DNA of 47,687 nucleotides from Betaproteobacteria bacterium (GTDB lineage: Bacteria; Pseudomonadota; Gammaproteobacteria; Burkholderiales; SG8-41), in the NCBI GenBank assembly GCA_016192825.1, contig JACPTK010000045.1:72236-119922 (forward strand), read 5' to 3'. The position numbers and the translations under genes were made by a program. Below are positions 17,989 through 28,771 of this stretch, piece by piece (positions within the stretch are counted from its first letter, which is position 1; every line of letters starts with the position of its first letter). The notes under the pieces are model-generated. The model did not search any database and was not told where the DNA came from. It saw only the letters and a program-made list of their open reading frames with translations.

Positions 17989-19062
17989 ATGGCTCGCGAC
18001 CCGCAAGTTGACCTCATCCTGTCCCATTTCACTCCGCGCTACGTCGCCACGGGCGTGGATCCGAACGACTTGAACCGCTTGGCGGCCCGGATCGATAACT
18101 GGGCCGGCTGGTGCCGTGCCTGGTCCGAAGAAGCGGGCCGGCACGAGCAGCTCGCGGCGGAGGCCGCGGAAAAGAACCGCCGCGCAACCGCCGCGGAAGG
18201 CTTCCTGCGCGCGGCGATCTACTACCACTACGGCAAGCATCTGTTCGCCAGCTCACCCGCGGAATACCGGCGCGCGCACGAGAGCATGCTGCGCTGCTAC
18301 ACCGCCGCGGCCGCCGACACCGATCCGCCGATGCAGCGCGTCGAGTTCCCGTTCGAGGGCGCGCGCATGGCCGGCTGGCTGCGCCGCCCGCGCGCCGCCG
18401 GTCGCCCGCCGGTCGCGATCATTCTTCCCGGCCTCGACGCCTGCAAGGAGGAGCTGCACGCCTGGAGCAACGCTTTCCTCAAGCGCGGCCTGGCGACACT
18501 GACGCTGGACGGCCCCGGGCAGGGCGAGACGGCGTTCCAGCTGCCGGTGCGGCCCGACTGGGGGCGCGTCATCGGCGCGGTGATCGACGGGCTGGAGCGG
18601 CGCGAGGACGTGGACGGCGGCGCGGTCGGCGTCGTCGGGCAGAGCCTGGGCGCGCTCTACGCGCCGCTGGCGGCGGCGGGCGAGCCGCGGGTCAAGGCGT
18701 GCATCGCCAACTGCGGGCCGTTCGACTGGGGGGCGACGCTGCCCAAGATGCCCCGGGTTTCGCAGGACGTCTTTCGGGTGTGGAGCCGTGCGACGACGCA
18801 AGCCGAGGTCGACGCGCTCGCCGCGCGGATGACGCTCGAGGGCAAAGCCGAGCAGATCCGCTGCCCGCTCCTGGTGGTGTTCGGAGGAGGCGATCGGCTG
18901 ATAGCGCCGTCCGAGGGCGAACGGCTGGCGCGCGCGGCCTCCGGCCCGACGGAGTTCGTCCTGTTCGAGGAAGGCAATCACGTCTGCTTCAACATCAGCT
19001 ACCGCTTCCGGCCGCTCACGGCCGACTGGATGGCCGAAGCCCTGGCGGGGCGGAAGGCCTAG
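17989..19062 (+). CDS. Alpha/beta hydrolase, FrsA/DHPON-hydrolase-like
   Basis: 357-residue serine hydrolase. A helical N-terminal domain (residues 1-110) with NWAGWCRAW and AEGFLRAAIYYHYGKHLF precedes the catalytic domain, an arrangement seen in 2,6-dihydroxypseudooxynicotine hydrolase and FrsA-like esterases. The triad is readable: Ser219 in GQSLGALYA, Asp302 in GGGDRLI and His331 in EGNHVCF. I chose ATG 17989 (MARDPQVD) since the frame above it reads through palindrome copy 2. The TAG stop is part of palindrome copy 3. C-C or ester bond cleavage is likely; the substrate is unknown. Confidence 0.88.
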   Translation: MARDPQVDLILSHFTPRYVATGVDPNDLNRLAARIDNWAGWCRAWSEEAGRHEQLAAEAAEKNRRATAAEGFLRAAIYYHYGKHLFASSPAEYRRAHESMLRCYTAAAADTDPPMQRVEFPFEGARMAGWLRRPRAAGRPPVAIILPGLDACKEELHAWSNAFLKRGLATLTLDGPGQGETAFQLPVRPDWGRVIGAVIDGLERREDVDGGAVGVVGQSLGALYAPLAAAGEPRVKACIANCGPFDWGATLPKMPRVSQDVFRVWSRATTQAEVDALAARMTLEGKAEQIRCPLLVVFGGGDRLIAPSEGERLARAASGPTEFVLFEEGNHVCFNISYRFRPLTADWMAEALAGRKA

Positions 19063-19267
19063 CAGCCTGTCGGACTTGGTATTCCGGCAGGCTGCTAACA
19101 GCAAAACCGCTTGCGAATTTTCAACGAAATTCGGGATGACGCCTCTTCTTGGCCTTCAACGGACACGCGAGCAAGCTGAAAATACGGATTTCACCGCCTT
19201 TTTTCTTCCGTTATCGCGCAGGCGGTTTTGCATTAGGAGTTTGTCGGCCCAAGTCCGACAAACTCCT
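19059..19267. mobile_element. Non-coding MITE-like element bounded by two palindromes
   Basis: Palindrome copy 3 (19059-19098) and copy 4 (19235-19267) enclose about 136 bases. Just inside each lies a matching inverted repeat: AGCAAAACCGCTTGCG next to copy 3, and its near complement CGCAGGCGGTTTTGC next to copy 4. No reading frame of note is present. The first about 85 inner bases align with the terminus of the insertion element at 47447 onward, including ACAGCAAAACCGC and GGGAT. This fits an internally deleted, non-autonomous derivative of that family. A/T content is above that of the flanks. The left palindrome overlaps the hydrolase stop. Confidence 0.7.
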
Positions 19268-19291
19268 GGGGCGAGCGACTGCTTGAGAAGC

Positions 19292-19322
19292 GTGATTCGT
19301 GATCGGTGATTAGTGATTAGAG
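19292..19322. repeat. Tandem heptamer GTGATTA array
   Basis: Four head-to-tail units: GTGATTC, GTGATCG, GTGATTA, GTGATTA. It is one of several related intergenic heptamer arrays in this window and lies between the MITE-like element and the hairpin at 19341. Confidence 0.75.
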
Positions 19323-19340
19323 CTCAGTTCAAGAACAAGA

Positions 19341-19421
19341 AATGGACAGGATTTACAGGATTAACAAATTCAAGAACCGAACAAAATCATGTAAATCCTG
19401 TTAATCCTGTCTATTTTTTTC
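19341..19421 (+). terminator. Long hairpin with T-run built from the ACAGGATTTACAGGATTAA repeat
   Basis: The arm at 19341-19365 pairs with 19391-19415 at 22 of 25 positions (GACAGGAT... against ...ATCCTGTC), with a 25-base loop. A run of seven Ts (19414-19420) overlaps the base of the stem, as in an intrinsic terminator. The left arm belongs to the 31-bp repeat also found before dinB. It lies 50 bases upstream of the CoA-transferase gene. Together with the MITE-like element and heptamers it accounts for the 407-bp gap after the hydrolase gene. Confidence 0.6.
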
Positions 19422-19469
19422 GCGGCTCGCGGCTGGGCTGGGCCAATTGAATTCGCTGAAGGGACTTTC

Positions 19470-20858
19470 GTGGACAAGGTTTTCGCTTCGCCGGAGCAGG
19501 CCATTGCCGACATCGGCGACGGGGCGACGATCGCGATCGCCGGGTTCAGCGTCGGGCACCGCTTTGCCACCAGCCTGATCCTCGCCCTGCGCGACAAGGG
19601 GACGAAGGACCTCTGCCTCGTCTGCAACTCGCTGGGCGACCCGGGCGCGCTGCGCGGCCAGATACTTGCCGAGAGCAGGCAGGTGAAGAAGCTCGTCGCC
19701 GCGTTCTCGGTGCGGCCCGGCACGCCGACGGCGAGCGAGGAGCAGATCGCCGCCGGCGAGATGGAAGTGGAGCTGGTGCCCCAAGGCATCCTCGTCGAGC
19801 GCTGCCGCGCGGGCGGAGCCGGGATACCGGCGTTCTATTCGCCGACCAGCGTCGGCACCGATCTCGTGCAGGGCAAGGAAATCCGTGAGTTCGGCGGCAA
19901 GCCCCACGTCCTCGAGCACGCGATTCGCGTGGACTACGCTTTCCTGCGGGGCTATCGCGCCGATCGCCTGGGCAACGTGCAGTTCCGCGGCGGCAGCCAG
20001 AACTTCAACCCGGCCTTCGCCAAGGCGGCGCGCGTCGCCATCGTGGAGGTGGACGAGATCGTGGAGCCGGGCGGCATCCCCCCGGATCTCGTGGACCTGC
20101 CCGGCATCTTCGTCGCGCGCGTCGTCAGGACGACGCAGAAGTTCGACCTCTGGCGCCGGCCGGAGCGGCGGCCTTCGGACAAGCCGCGCCTCTACAACGG
20201 CAAGCCGGCGCTGACGCGACAGGGCATCGCGAAGAATGCCGCGCGGCTGGTCAAGGACGGGACCTACGTGAATCTCGGCGTCGGCATCCCCACGATGGTC
20301 TCGAACTTCCTCGTGCGCCGCGACGTGATCCTGCACGCCGAGAACGGCGTGCTGGGCTACGGGCACATGGTGACGGAGGACAAGGAGATCGACCCCGACG
20401 TCTACAACGCCGCGGGCCAGTTCGTCGCGTTGAAGCCCGGGGCGTCCTTCTTCGACAGCGTGACCTCGTTCGAGATGGCGCGCGGCGGCCGCATCGACAC
20501 GGTGATCCTGGGCGCCTACGAGGTGGACCAGTCCGGCAGCGTCGCCAACTGGAGCACGGCGGATGCGAAGCGCGGCGGCATCGGCGGGGCGATGGATCTC
20601 CTCTCGGGCAAGGGCGATCTCGTCATCGTGATGGAGCACACCGACAGCAAGGGCCGCCCGAAGCTGCGCAAACGATGCACCTACCCCCTGACGGGGAAGG
20701 GCTGCGTCACGTATGTCGTCACCGATCTCGCGCTTTTGCGCTGGGACGGCGCACGGTTCGTGCTCGACGAAGTGGCGCCGGGGTTCGCCCCGGAGGAAGT
20801 AGTTGCGCTCACCGAGATGGAGATCGCCATTCCATCGAGCGTGCGCTCGATGGAATGA
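19470..20858 (+). CDS. CoA-transferase family I, fused alpha and beta subunits
   Basis: 462-residue 3-oxoacid CoA-transferase-like enzyme with both subunits in one chain. The alpha half (residues 1-215) shows IGDGATIAIAGFSVGHRF, FYSPTSVGTDLVQGKEIREFGGK and ADRLGNVQFRGGSQNFNPAFAKAA. The beta half (from about 245) shows GTYVNLGVGIPTMVSNF and the catalytic Glu291 in HAENGVLGYG, then TDSKGRPKLRKRCTYPLTGKGCV. It moves CoA between acids such as succinate and a 3-oxoacid. The start is GTG 19470. The last codons (PSSVRSME) are spelled by a perfect palindrome, so the C-terminus may have been altered by its insertion. A transporter set follows. Confidence 0.9.
   Translation: MDKVFASPEQAIADIGDGATIAIAGFSVGHRFATSLILALRDKGTKDLCLVCNSLGDPGALRGQILAESRQVKKLVAAFSVRPGTPTASEEQIAAGEMEVELVPQGILVERCRAGGAGIPAFYSPTSVGTDLVQGKEIREFGGKPHVLEHAIRVDYAFLRGYRADRLGNVQFRGGSQNFNPAFAKAARVAIVEVDEIVEPGGIPPDLVDLPGIFVARVVRTTQKFDLWRRPERRPSDKPRLYNGKPALTRQGIAKNAARLVKDGTYVNLGVGIPTMVSNFLVRRDVILHAENGVLGYGHMVTEDKEIDPDVYNAAGQFVALKPGASFFDSVTSFEMARGGRIDTVILGAYEVDQSGSVANWSTADAKRGGIGGAMDLLSGKGDLVIVMEHTDSKGRPKLRKRCTYPLTGKGCVTYVVTDLALLRWDGARFVLDEVAPGFAPEEVVALTEMEIAIPSSVRSME
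20829..20856. repeat. Perfect 13-bp palindrome at the CoA-transferase stop
   Basis: ATTCCATCGAGCG and CGCTCGATGGAAT are exact complements separated by TG. The palindrome covers the last nine codons and the first base of the stop codon. There is no T-run, so it is not an obvious terminator. It is not related to the CTAGCAGCC family. Confidence 0.85.
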
Positions 20859-20993
20859 AGGCGGAAATGCGGGAGTCTTGACCAGTTTCGCCCCGAACGC
20901 GCATGATGCATGCTTGCCCATCCGACGCCGGAGAACCGGCGCGGGCCGGGTTGAAGACGTGTTGGTAAACGACAAGAACATGGAGGAGGCAAC

Positions 20994-21959
20994 ATGATCC
21001 GCACGCACGCACTGAAGGCCGTCGCGTTCGCCACCCTGGCGCTGGGCCTGCCGGCGCAGGGCCTGGCCGAGTATCCGGAAAAGGAGATCACTTTCATCAT
21101 CCCGTTCAGCCCCGGCGGCGGCATGGACACGACCCCCCGGGCGATCGTCGGGCCGATGAGCAAGTACCTGCCCAACAACGTCAAGGTGGTGCCGAAAAAC
21201 GTCCCCGGCGCGGGGGGGCGCAGGGGCTACGCCGAGCTGATGCGCGCGGCGCCCGACGGCTACACGATATGCGTGATCAACTTCCCCGGTGCCGCGATTC
21301 CGTCGCTCACCGGCCAGAAGGTCTCCTACGACATCAACCAGTTCGTGTGGATCGCGCGGATGTCGAACAGCGCGTACGTGATCGCCGCGGCGGGCAAGAA
21401 CGACGCGATCAAGGGATTCGCCGACCTCAAGAAGCTCGGCCGGCCGGTCAAGATGACGCACACCGGCTACGGCTCGACGTCCTACGCGGCCGCCGGCATC
21501 GTGCGCGACGCCACGGGAATCGAATCGGTTCCGCTGAGCGGCTACAAGAGCTCGAGTGAGTACATCGTCGGGATGATCCGCGGCGACGGCGACGCGACCA
21601 TCGCGCCGGTCGAGAGCTTCTACAAGTTCGTGCAATCGGGCGACGTGAGGGCGCTCGCGACGTTCGAGGCGAAGCCGACGCTGCCCAACGTGCCGACGAT
21701 CCGCTCGCTCGGCTACGAGGAGCTCGAGGGTCTCGGCGTCGACCGCATGGTGGCCGCGCCGCCGGGCACGCCCGATCACATCCGCAAGATCCTGTCGAAC
21801 GCCATCGTCAAGGCGATGCAGGACCCGGAGGCCCAGGCCTGGGCGAAGAAGGTCAGGCGGCCGTTCCAGCCGATGGACACCGATGAGGCGACCGCGCACC
21901 TGACGAAGTCGATCGCGTTCTACACCAAGTACAAATCGAGCCTGCTCAAGCGCGACTGA
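20994..21959 (+). CDS. Bug/TctC-type periplasmic substrate-binding protein
   Basis: 321-residue receptor of the tripartite tricarboxylate transporter (TTT) system. A signal peptide (MIRTHALKAVAFATLALGL, cleavage near LPAQGLA-EY) precedes the mature start YPEKEITFIIPFSPGGGMDTTPRAI, the typical first strand and ligand loop. The family-wide NVPGAGGRRGYAELMRAAPDGYTI follows. GGAGGAG lies 5 bases before the ATG. It is the only receptor here next to a TTT membrane component (22037) and is likely its partner. The ligand is probably a carboxylate. Confidence 0.93.
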   Translation: MIRTHALKAVAFATLALGLPAQGLAEYPEKEITFIIPFSPGGGMDTTPRAIVGPMSKYLPNNVKVVPKNVPGAGGRRGYAELMRAAPDGYTICVINFPGAAIPSLTGQKVSYDINQFVWIARMSNSAYVIAAAGKNDAIKGFADLKKLGRPVKMTHTGYGSTSYAAAGIVRDATGIESVPLSGYKSSSEYIVGMIRGDGDATIAPVESFYKFVQSGDVRALATFEAKPTLPNVPTIRSLGYEELEGLGVDRMVAAPPGTPDHIRKILSNAIVKAMQDPEAQAWAKKVRRPFQPMDTDEATAHLTKSIAFYTKYKSSLLKRD

Positions 21960-22036
21960 CCCGGCGCGGCACCAGCACCGGCGGGGGGAATCGCATCCCC
22001 TCGCCGATTGCCTGCGCCCGTCGCACCTGACCTGAC

Positions 22037-24052
22037 ATGCTGGAATCGACACTCACCGCCCTCGAGCTTCTGTTCACCGTGCGGGGGCTGCTGTTTCTCG
22101 GCCTCGGCACGGTCATCGGGCTGGTCTTCGGCGTGATACCGGGGCTCGGCGGCACGACCGCCATCGCGCTGCTGATCCCGCTCACGTTCAGCATGCAGCC
22201 CTACGAGGCGATCACGCTGATGGGCGGCATCATGGGGTCGGTTTCGTTCGGCGGCTCGATCACCGCGATCCTGCTCAACACGCCCGGCATCGCGCCCGCC
22301 GCGGCGACGTGCTTCGACGGCTATCCCCTCGCTCAACAGGGCAAGGCGGGCCTCGCGATCGGCGCCGCGGGTGCCGCGTCCTCGGTGGGCGGTCTCATCG
22401 GCGTCGTGATCCTGGTGGCGGTGATCCCGCTTGCGAAGCAGATCGTATTGCTGTTCGGGCCGCCCGAATTCTTCATGCTCGCGATCATGGGCTTGAGCGC
22501 GATCGCGCTCTCGACGGGGGGCCGATTTTTGCGCGGGCTCATCTCGGGCCTGCTGGGCCTGTTGCTGTCCTTCGTCGGCTACGACGCGGTGAGCGGCGGC
22601 ATCCGCTTCACCGCGGGCAGCGAATACCTGTGGGACGGCATCTCGCTGGTGCCGGCGCTGACCGGGCTGTTCGCGATCTCCGAGATGATCAACCTCTCGG
22701 TCAAGGGGGGCACGGTCGTGACCTCGGGGCAGGCCAACGTCAGGATCACGCGGGTGACCGACGGCGTGCGCGCGGTGTTCACGCATTTCGGCGTGACGCT
22801 GCGCGGCTCGGCGATCGGCGCGTTCATCGGTGCGGTGCCCGGCGTGGGCGGCACGGTCGCCGCGTTCCTGTCCTACGCCTCGACGCTGCACGCCGACAGG
22901 GACCCGGCGAGCTTCGGCAAGGGCAACATCAAGGGCGTGATCGCGCCCGAGGCGGCGAACAACTCCAAGGACGGCGGCGCGCTGATCCCGACGCTCGCGT
23001 TCGGCATCCCGGGCAGCGCCGAGATGGCGATCTTCATGGGCGTGCTGGTCCAGCACGGCATCGAGCCGGGGCCGATGCTCCTGATCGAGCACCAGGGCAT
23101 CGCGTTCAGTCTGATCCTCGCGCTCTCGCTCTCCTGCGTGCTCGCGACCGCGGTCGGGTTGGCGGTCACGCGGCAGCTCGCGCTGATCACGCTGGTTGAC
23201 GTGCACATCCTGGTGCCGTCGGTGGTCGCGATCTCGCTGGTCGGCGTCTACGCGCTGCACAGCGACATCGGCGACGTCATTCTCGCGTTCGTTTTCGGCG
23301 GCCTCGGCTACTTCATGATCCGCTTCGGCTATCCGCGCATCACCATGGTGATCGCGCTGGTGCTCGGCGAGCTCGCCGAGCGCAGCTTCCACCAGTCGAT
23401 GATGATGTCGGACGGCGCCCTCTCGGTATTCGCCACGCGCGGCATTTCCCTTGCGCTGTTCATCCTCACCGCGTTCATCCTGGTGACGCCGGCGATACGG
23501 CTGCTGTTCGCGCGCCTGCGGGCCCGGGGGGCGGTCGGGAGGAAGCGCCCGATCGCGGCGGCTCCGGCGCGCGGACGACGCCTCGCGCGGCTCGTGGTGC
23601 CGGCGCTGGTGCTGGCCGTCGCGGTAGTGATGCTCGCTTGGTCGTACCAGTACGACGGGCGCACGCGCATGGTGCCGGCGCTGACGGCATGGGCGCTCGC
23701 CGTGCTGGCGCTGTTCGACATCGCCGCCGCCACCGGCACGCGTGCGGGTGATTACATCGCGGCGTTCTTCACCGGCTCGTTGGGCGGGCCGGAGGGCGAC
23801 GAGGGCAAGCCGCAGCCGATGCGCCGGGTGCTCGCCGCCTGCGCCTGGGTGACCGGCTATCTCGGCGCGGTGCTGCTCGCCGGGTTCCATGTCGCGACGC
23901 CGGTCTACGTGGCGCTGTACGTCATCAAGCACGGGAAGATATCCGTCCGCAAGGGCGTGATCGCCGCCGTCGCGACGGCGGGCTTCATCGCCCTCACGTT
24001 CGAATGGGGAATGAAGTTCCAGCTCTACCGCGGCGTGCTGTTCGGGGGATGA
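22037..24052 (+). CDS. TTT permease, TctA-TctB fusion
   Basis: 671-residue inner-membrane protein. Residues 1-500 are TctA: GLVFGVIPGLGGTTAIALLIPLTF, MGSVSFGGSITAILLNTPGIAP, a second inverted half with IGAVPGVGGTVAAFLSYA, and VIAPEAANNSKDGGALIPTLAFGIPGS. After a basic linker (GRKRPIAAAPARGRR, about 510-524), four further hydrophobic segments up to residue 670 match the small TctB subunit in size and pattern. TctA and TctB are usually separate genes, so both appear fused here. It should import the ligand of the receptor at 20994 by cation symport. Confidence 0.88.
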   Translation: MLESTLTALELLFTVRGLLFLGLGTVIGLVFGVIPGLGGTTAIALLIPLTFSMQPYEAITLMGGIMGSVSFGGSITAILLNTPGIAPAAATCFDGYPLAQQGKAGLAIGAAGAASSVGGLIGVVILVAVIPLAKQIVLLFGPPEFFMLAIMGLSAIALSTGGRFLRGLISGLLGLLLSFVGYDAVSGGIRFTAGSEYLWDGISLVPALTGLFAISEMINLSVKGGTVVTSGQANVRITRVTDGVRAVFTHFGVTLRGSAIGAFIGAVPGVGGTVAAFLSYASTLHADRDPASFGKGNIKGVIAPEAANNSKDGGALIPTLAFGIPGSAEMAIFMGVLVQHGIEPGPMLLIEHQGIAFSLILALSLSCVLATAVGLAVTRQLALITLVDVHILVPSVVAISLVGVYALHSDIGDVILAFVFGGLGYFMIRFGYPRITMVIALVLGELAERSFHQSMMMSDGALSVFATRGISLALFILTAFILVTPAIRLLFARLRARGAVGRKRPIAAAPARGRRLARLVVPALVLAVAVVMLAWSYQYDGRTRMVPALTAWALAVLALFDIAAATGTRAGDYIAAFFTGSLGGPEGDEGKPQPMRRVLAACAWVTGYLGAVLLAGFHVATPVYVALYVIKHGKISVRKGVIAAVATAGFIALTFEWGMKFQLYRGVLFGG

Positions 24053-24101
24053 CGGCCGGCACGCTCCATGAGATGGATCGGGAAGGGAAGTTCCCGTCCC
24101 G

Positions 24102-24887
24102 TTACAAGCTCCCGATCAACCCGTACAGGCCGCGCTTGCGGATACCGCGTCGCATCAGCTCGACGTCGATCACCTGGTGATCGTCGATATCGAGGTTGGC
24201 CTGGTTGCCCAGGGTGCCGACATACCACGCCTGCGTCGCGCCGTCCTTGGCCTGGAAGATGAAGTCCTGCGCGTCGAAGCGGCCCACCAGGTTCAGCACG
24301 AAATCGCCCTTGAACTCGGCCACGCCTTCGCTTACGCCTTCCCCCTGCACCAGGACCTTCCAGGCGCCGGCCTTCCGGTAGGCTTCCACCATCTTGAACA
24401 CGTAGCTCTGGCTGGACGTCCAGTCCTCGATGCCTTTCTGCCCGGCCTCCGCGACGACCTTGAGGCCGGCGGCGGTCGCCATGCGGATCAGCTCGCACTT
24501 GTCGCGCAGCGACATCGCGACTTGAGCGCTCGATACCTCGACGGCCTCCGCGCCGTATTTCTTGACTGCTGCGTAGAACTGGTCCGAAACGCCCTGCTGG
24601 AACGCTGACTCCGTGACGTCGCCGGCGAGAAACACGCGGATTCTCGCCTTATGGAAGGCGGCGATCTTGCGCTTGAGCAAGACCTCGGTCTGCAGGCGAA
24701 ACGAGCCGATGCCGATCTTGACGAAGTCGATATACTCGCCGCCCGCCTCGATCAGGTCCGCCACCCGGTTCATCGCCATCCCGCGGTCGGCGACGATCGT
24801 GAGTCCCGCCTCCCGCGGCTTGCCCGGTCGCGGCGCCACGCGCACAAACGAAAATGCCATCTTTTTCAGGCCGGGATCCTTCTCCAT
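24102..24887 (-). CDS. Phosphosulfolactate synthase (ComA) family protein
   Basis: 261-residue TIM-barrel protein resembling ComA, which in methanogens adds sulfite to phosphoenolpyruvate. Conserved pieces are PRPGKPREAGLTIVADRGM, GGEYIDFVKIGIGSFRLQT, IRVFLAGDVTESAFQQGV, VEVSSAQVAMS and KVVAEAGQKGIEDW. Family members occur in bacteria outside coenzyme M synthesis, with uncertain reactions. The gene starts 19 bases after the aconitase stop, the end of an apparent five-gene minus-strand operon. A link with that pathway is inferred; sulfite chemistry is not shown. Confidence 0.82.
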   Translation of the reverse strand: MEKDPGLKKMAFSFVRVAPRPGKPREAGLTIVADRGMAMNRVADLIEAGGEYIDFVKIGIGSFRLQTEVLLKRKIAAFHKARIRVFLAGDVTESAFQQGVSDQFYAAVKKYGAEAVEVSSAQVAMSLRDKCELIRMATAAGLKVVAEAGQKGIEDWTSSQSYVFKMVEAYRKAGAWKVLVQGEGVSEGVAEFKGDFVLNLVGRFDAQDFIFQAKDGATQAWYVGTLGNQANLDIDDHQVIDVELMRRGIRKRGLYGLIGSL

Positions 24888-24906
24888 GTGATTTCCTTTC
24901 AGGGTT

Positions 24907-27579
<2,673 letters not shown>

Positions 27580-27668
27580 GGCTTTCTACCGGCGGCGCAT
27601 TTCGCGGGCGGATGCCGGAGTCCGGCTGCGGAACTGCGCCATCCTCCGGTTACCTGGCAGGCATGCGC

Positions 27669-28745
27669 TCATGCTTTCATCTTTTCGAGAAACCACGAGG
27701 CCGGCAGCTCGCGGCCGGCTCCTGCGGCGCGCGCCCGTTCATAGACCAGCGGCGCGACCGCGGCGAACTGCAGGCCCAGTCCCACGTTGTTCTTGAACAC
27801 CGTGATGTCCTCGTCCCGCGCCCGCACCGGCGCGGTGCCCGCAACGACGTCCGAGAGATCGTGTATGTCCTCCCAGCGCAGAATGCCGGCTTGCACCGGT
27901 TCCCACAGATCGCCGTGCTTCTGCGCCTGCGCGGCTTCCGTGGAATGCGCAACGACGAGCGCCGCGCGCCGCATGGTGTCATCGTCGAGCTCGCGGCGGC
28001 GGCACTTGTCGTCACCGCTCACGATCGAAACCACGTGCACCCCGGGCTTCAGCCACGCGCCCTCGATGATGGGCCGGCTGGTGTTGGTTGCGAGCACCAC
28101 CAGGTCCGCGCCCTCGATCGCCTCCCGCGCCGATCCCACGGCGGAAACCGCGATCCCGAGTTCCTCATGGGCCCGGCGCGCGAATGACTCGCGGTTGGCG
28201 GGCGTGGGGCTGTAGACGCGCACGCGCCGCAGCGGCATCACGGCGTTCATCGCGGCGAGATGCGCCCAGGCTTGCCCGCTCGAGCCGATCAGCCCCAGAT
28301 CGCCTGCGCCCTCGCGCGCGAGCAGGCGGGCGGAAAGCGCGCTGGTGCACGCGACACGGTAGATCTGGATGTAGCCGTCATGGATGATGGCGACCGGCGC
28401 AAGCCGCCTCAGGTCGAAGAGCATAACCAGACCGCAATAGGTCTCGCCGGGCCCCCGCGGGAGCTTTTCCCTGCGCGGCACGCCGTCCACCTTCGCCTCG
28501 CTTACGATGTCCGAGGTGATGCGCAGCGCCATGTAATTGCCGTCGAAGAGCGCCCCTTCCATGGTCTTGAGGCAATAGAACGTGTCGGGCTCGCCGAGAG
28601 GCACGTAACTCTGTGTGCGCTGCCGCACGACCGCACGGCCGGCTGCATGGGCGCGATACGCCTGTTCCAGCGCCTTGAGGCAGGCCTCGACATCGAAAAC
28701 GCCTTGCACGGCTTCGTTATCGAGAAGCAGAACGGAATCGGTCAT
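27669..28745 (-). CDS. Ornithine cyclodeaminase/mu-crystallin family protein
   Basis: 358-residue NAD(P)-dependent enzyme of the ornithine cyclodeaminase/mu-crystallin fold. Signature segments are RITSDIVSEAK, the nucleotide-binding loop LGLIGSSGQAWAHLAAMNAV, VVLATNTSRPIIEGAWLKPGVHVVSI and the closing NNVGLGLQFAAVA. Members include true ornithine cyclodeaminase, ketimine reductases and iminosuccinate reductase, so the substrate cannot be read off. It lies 26 bases from the MmgE/PrpD gene and 89 from aconitase, all on the minus strand. Confidence 0.88.
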   Translation of the reverse strand: MTDSVLLLDNEAVQGVFDVEACLKALEQAYRAHAAGRAVVRQRTQSYVPLGEPDTFYCLKTMEGALFDGNYMALRITSDIVSEAKVDGVPRREKLPRGPGETYCGLVMLFDLRRLAPVAIIHDGYIQIYRVACTSALSARLLAREGAGDLGLIGSSGQAWAHLAAMNAVMPLRRVRVYSPTPANRESFARRAHEELGIAVSAVGSAREAIEGADLVVLATNTSRPIIEGAWLKPGVHVVSIVSGDDKCRRRELDDDTMRRAALVVAHSTEAAQAQKHGDLWEPVQAGILRWEDIHDLSDVVAGTAPVRARDEDITVFKNNVGLGLQFAAVAPLVYERARAAGAGRELPASWFLEKMKA

Positions 28746-28771
28746 TCGCGTTTCCCTGTTTTCTGCGCTGA

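Noticed and set aside
19059-19267. IS200/IS605 or REP-associated tyrosine transposase origin
   Set aside because: Hairpins at the ends are suggestive, but no Y1 transposase is visible, and the related element at the right edge has a transposase tail that looks more like ISXO2/IS1595. Left undecided rather than claimed.
20829-20856. Intrinsic terminator of the CoA-transferase gene
   Set aside because: The stem lies in the coding sequence and no T-run follows, so terminator function is not supported.
19401-22052. 883-codon minus-strand frame opposite the CoA-transferase and Bug genes
   Set aside because: It spans two real genes and their gap, has no recognisable domain, and has shadow-type composition. 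The frame at 21920-23932 was rejected for the same reason.
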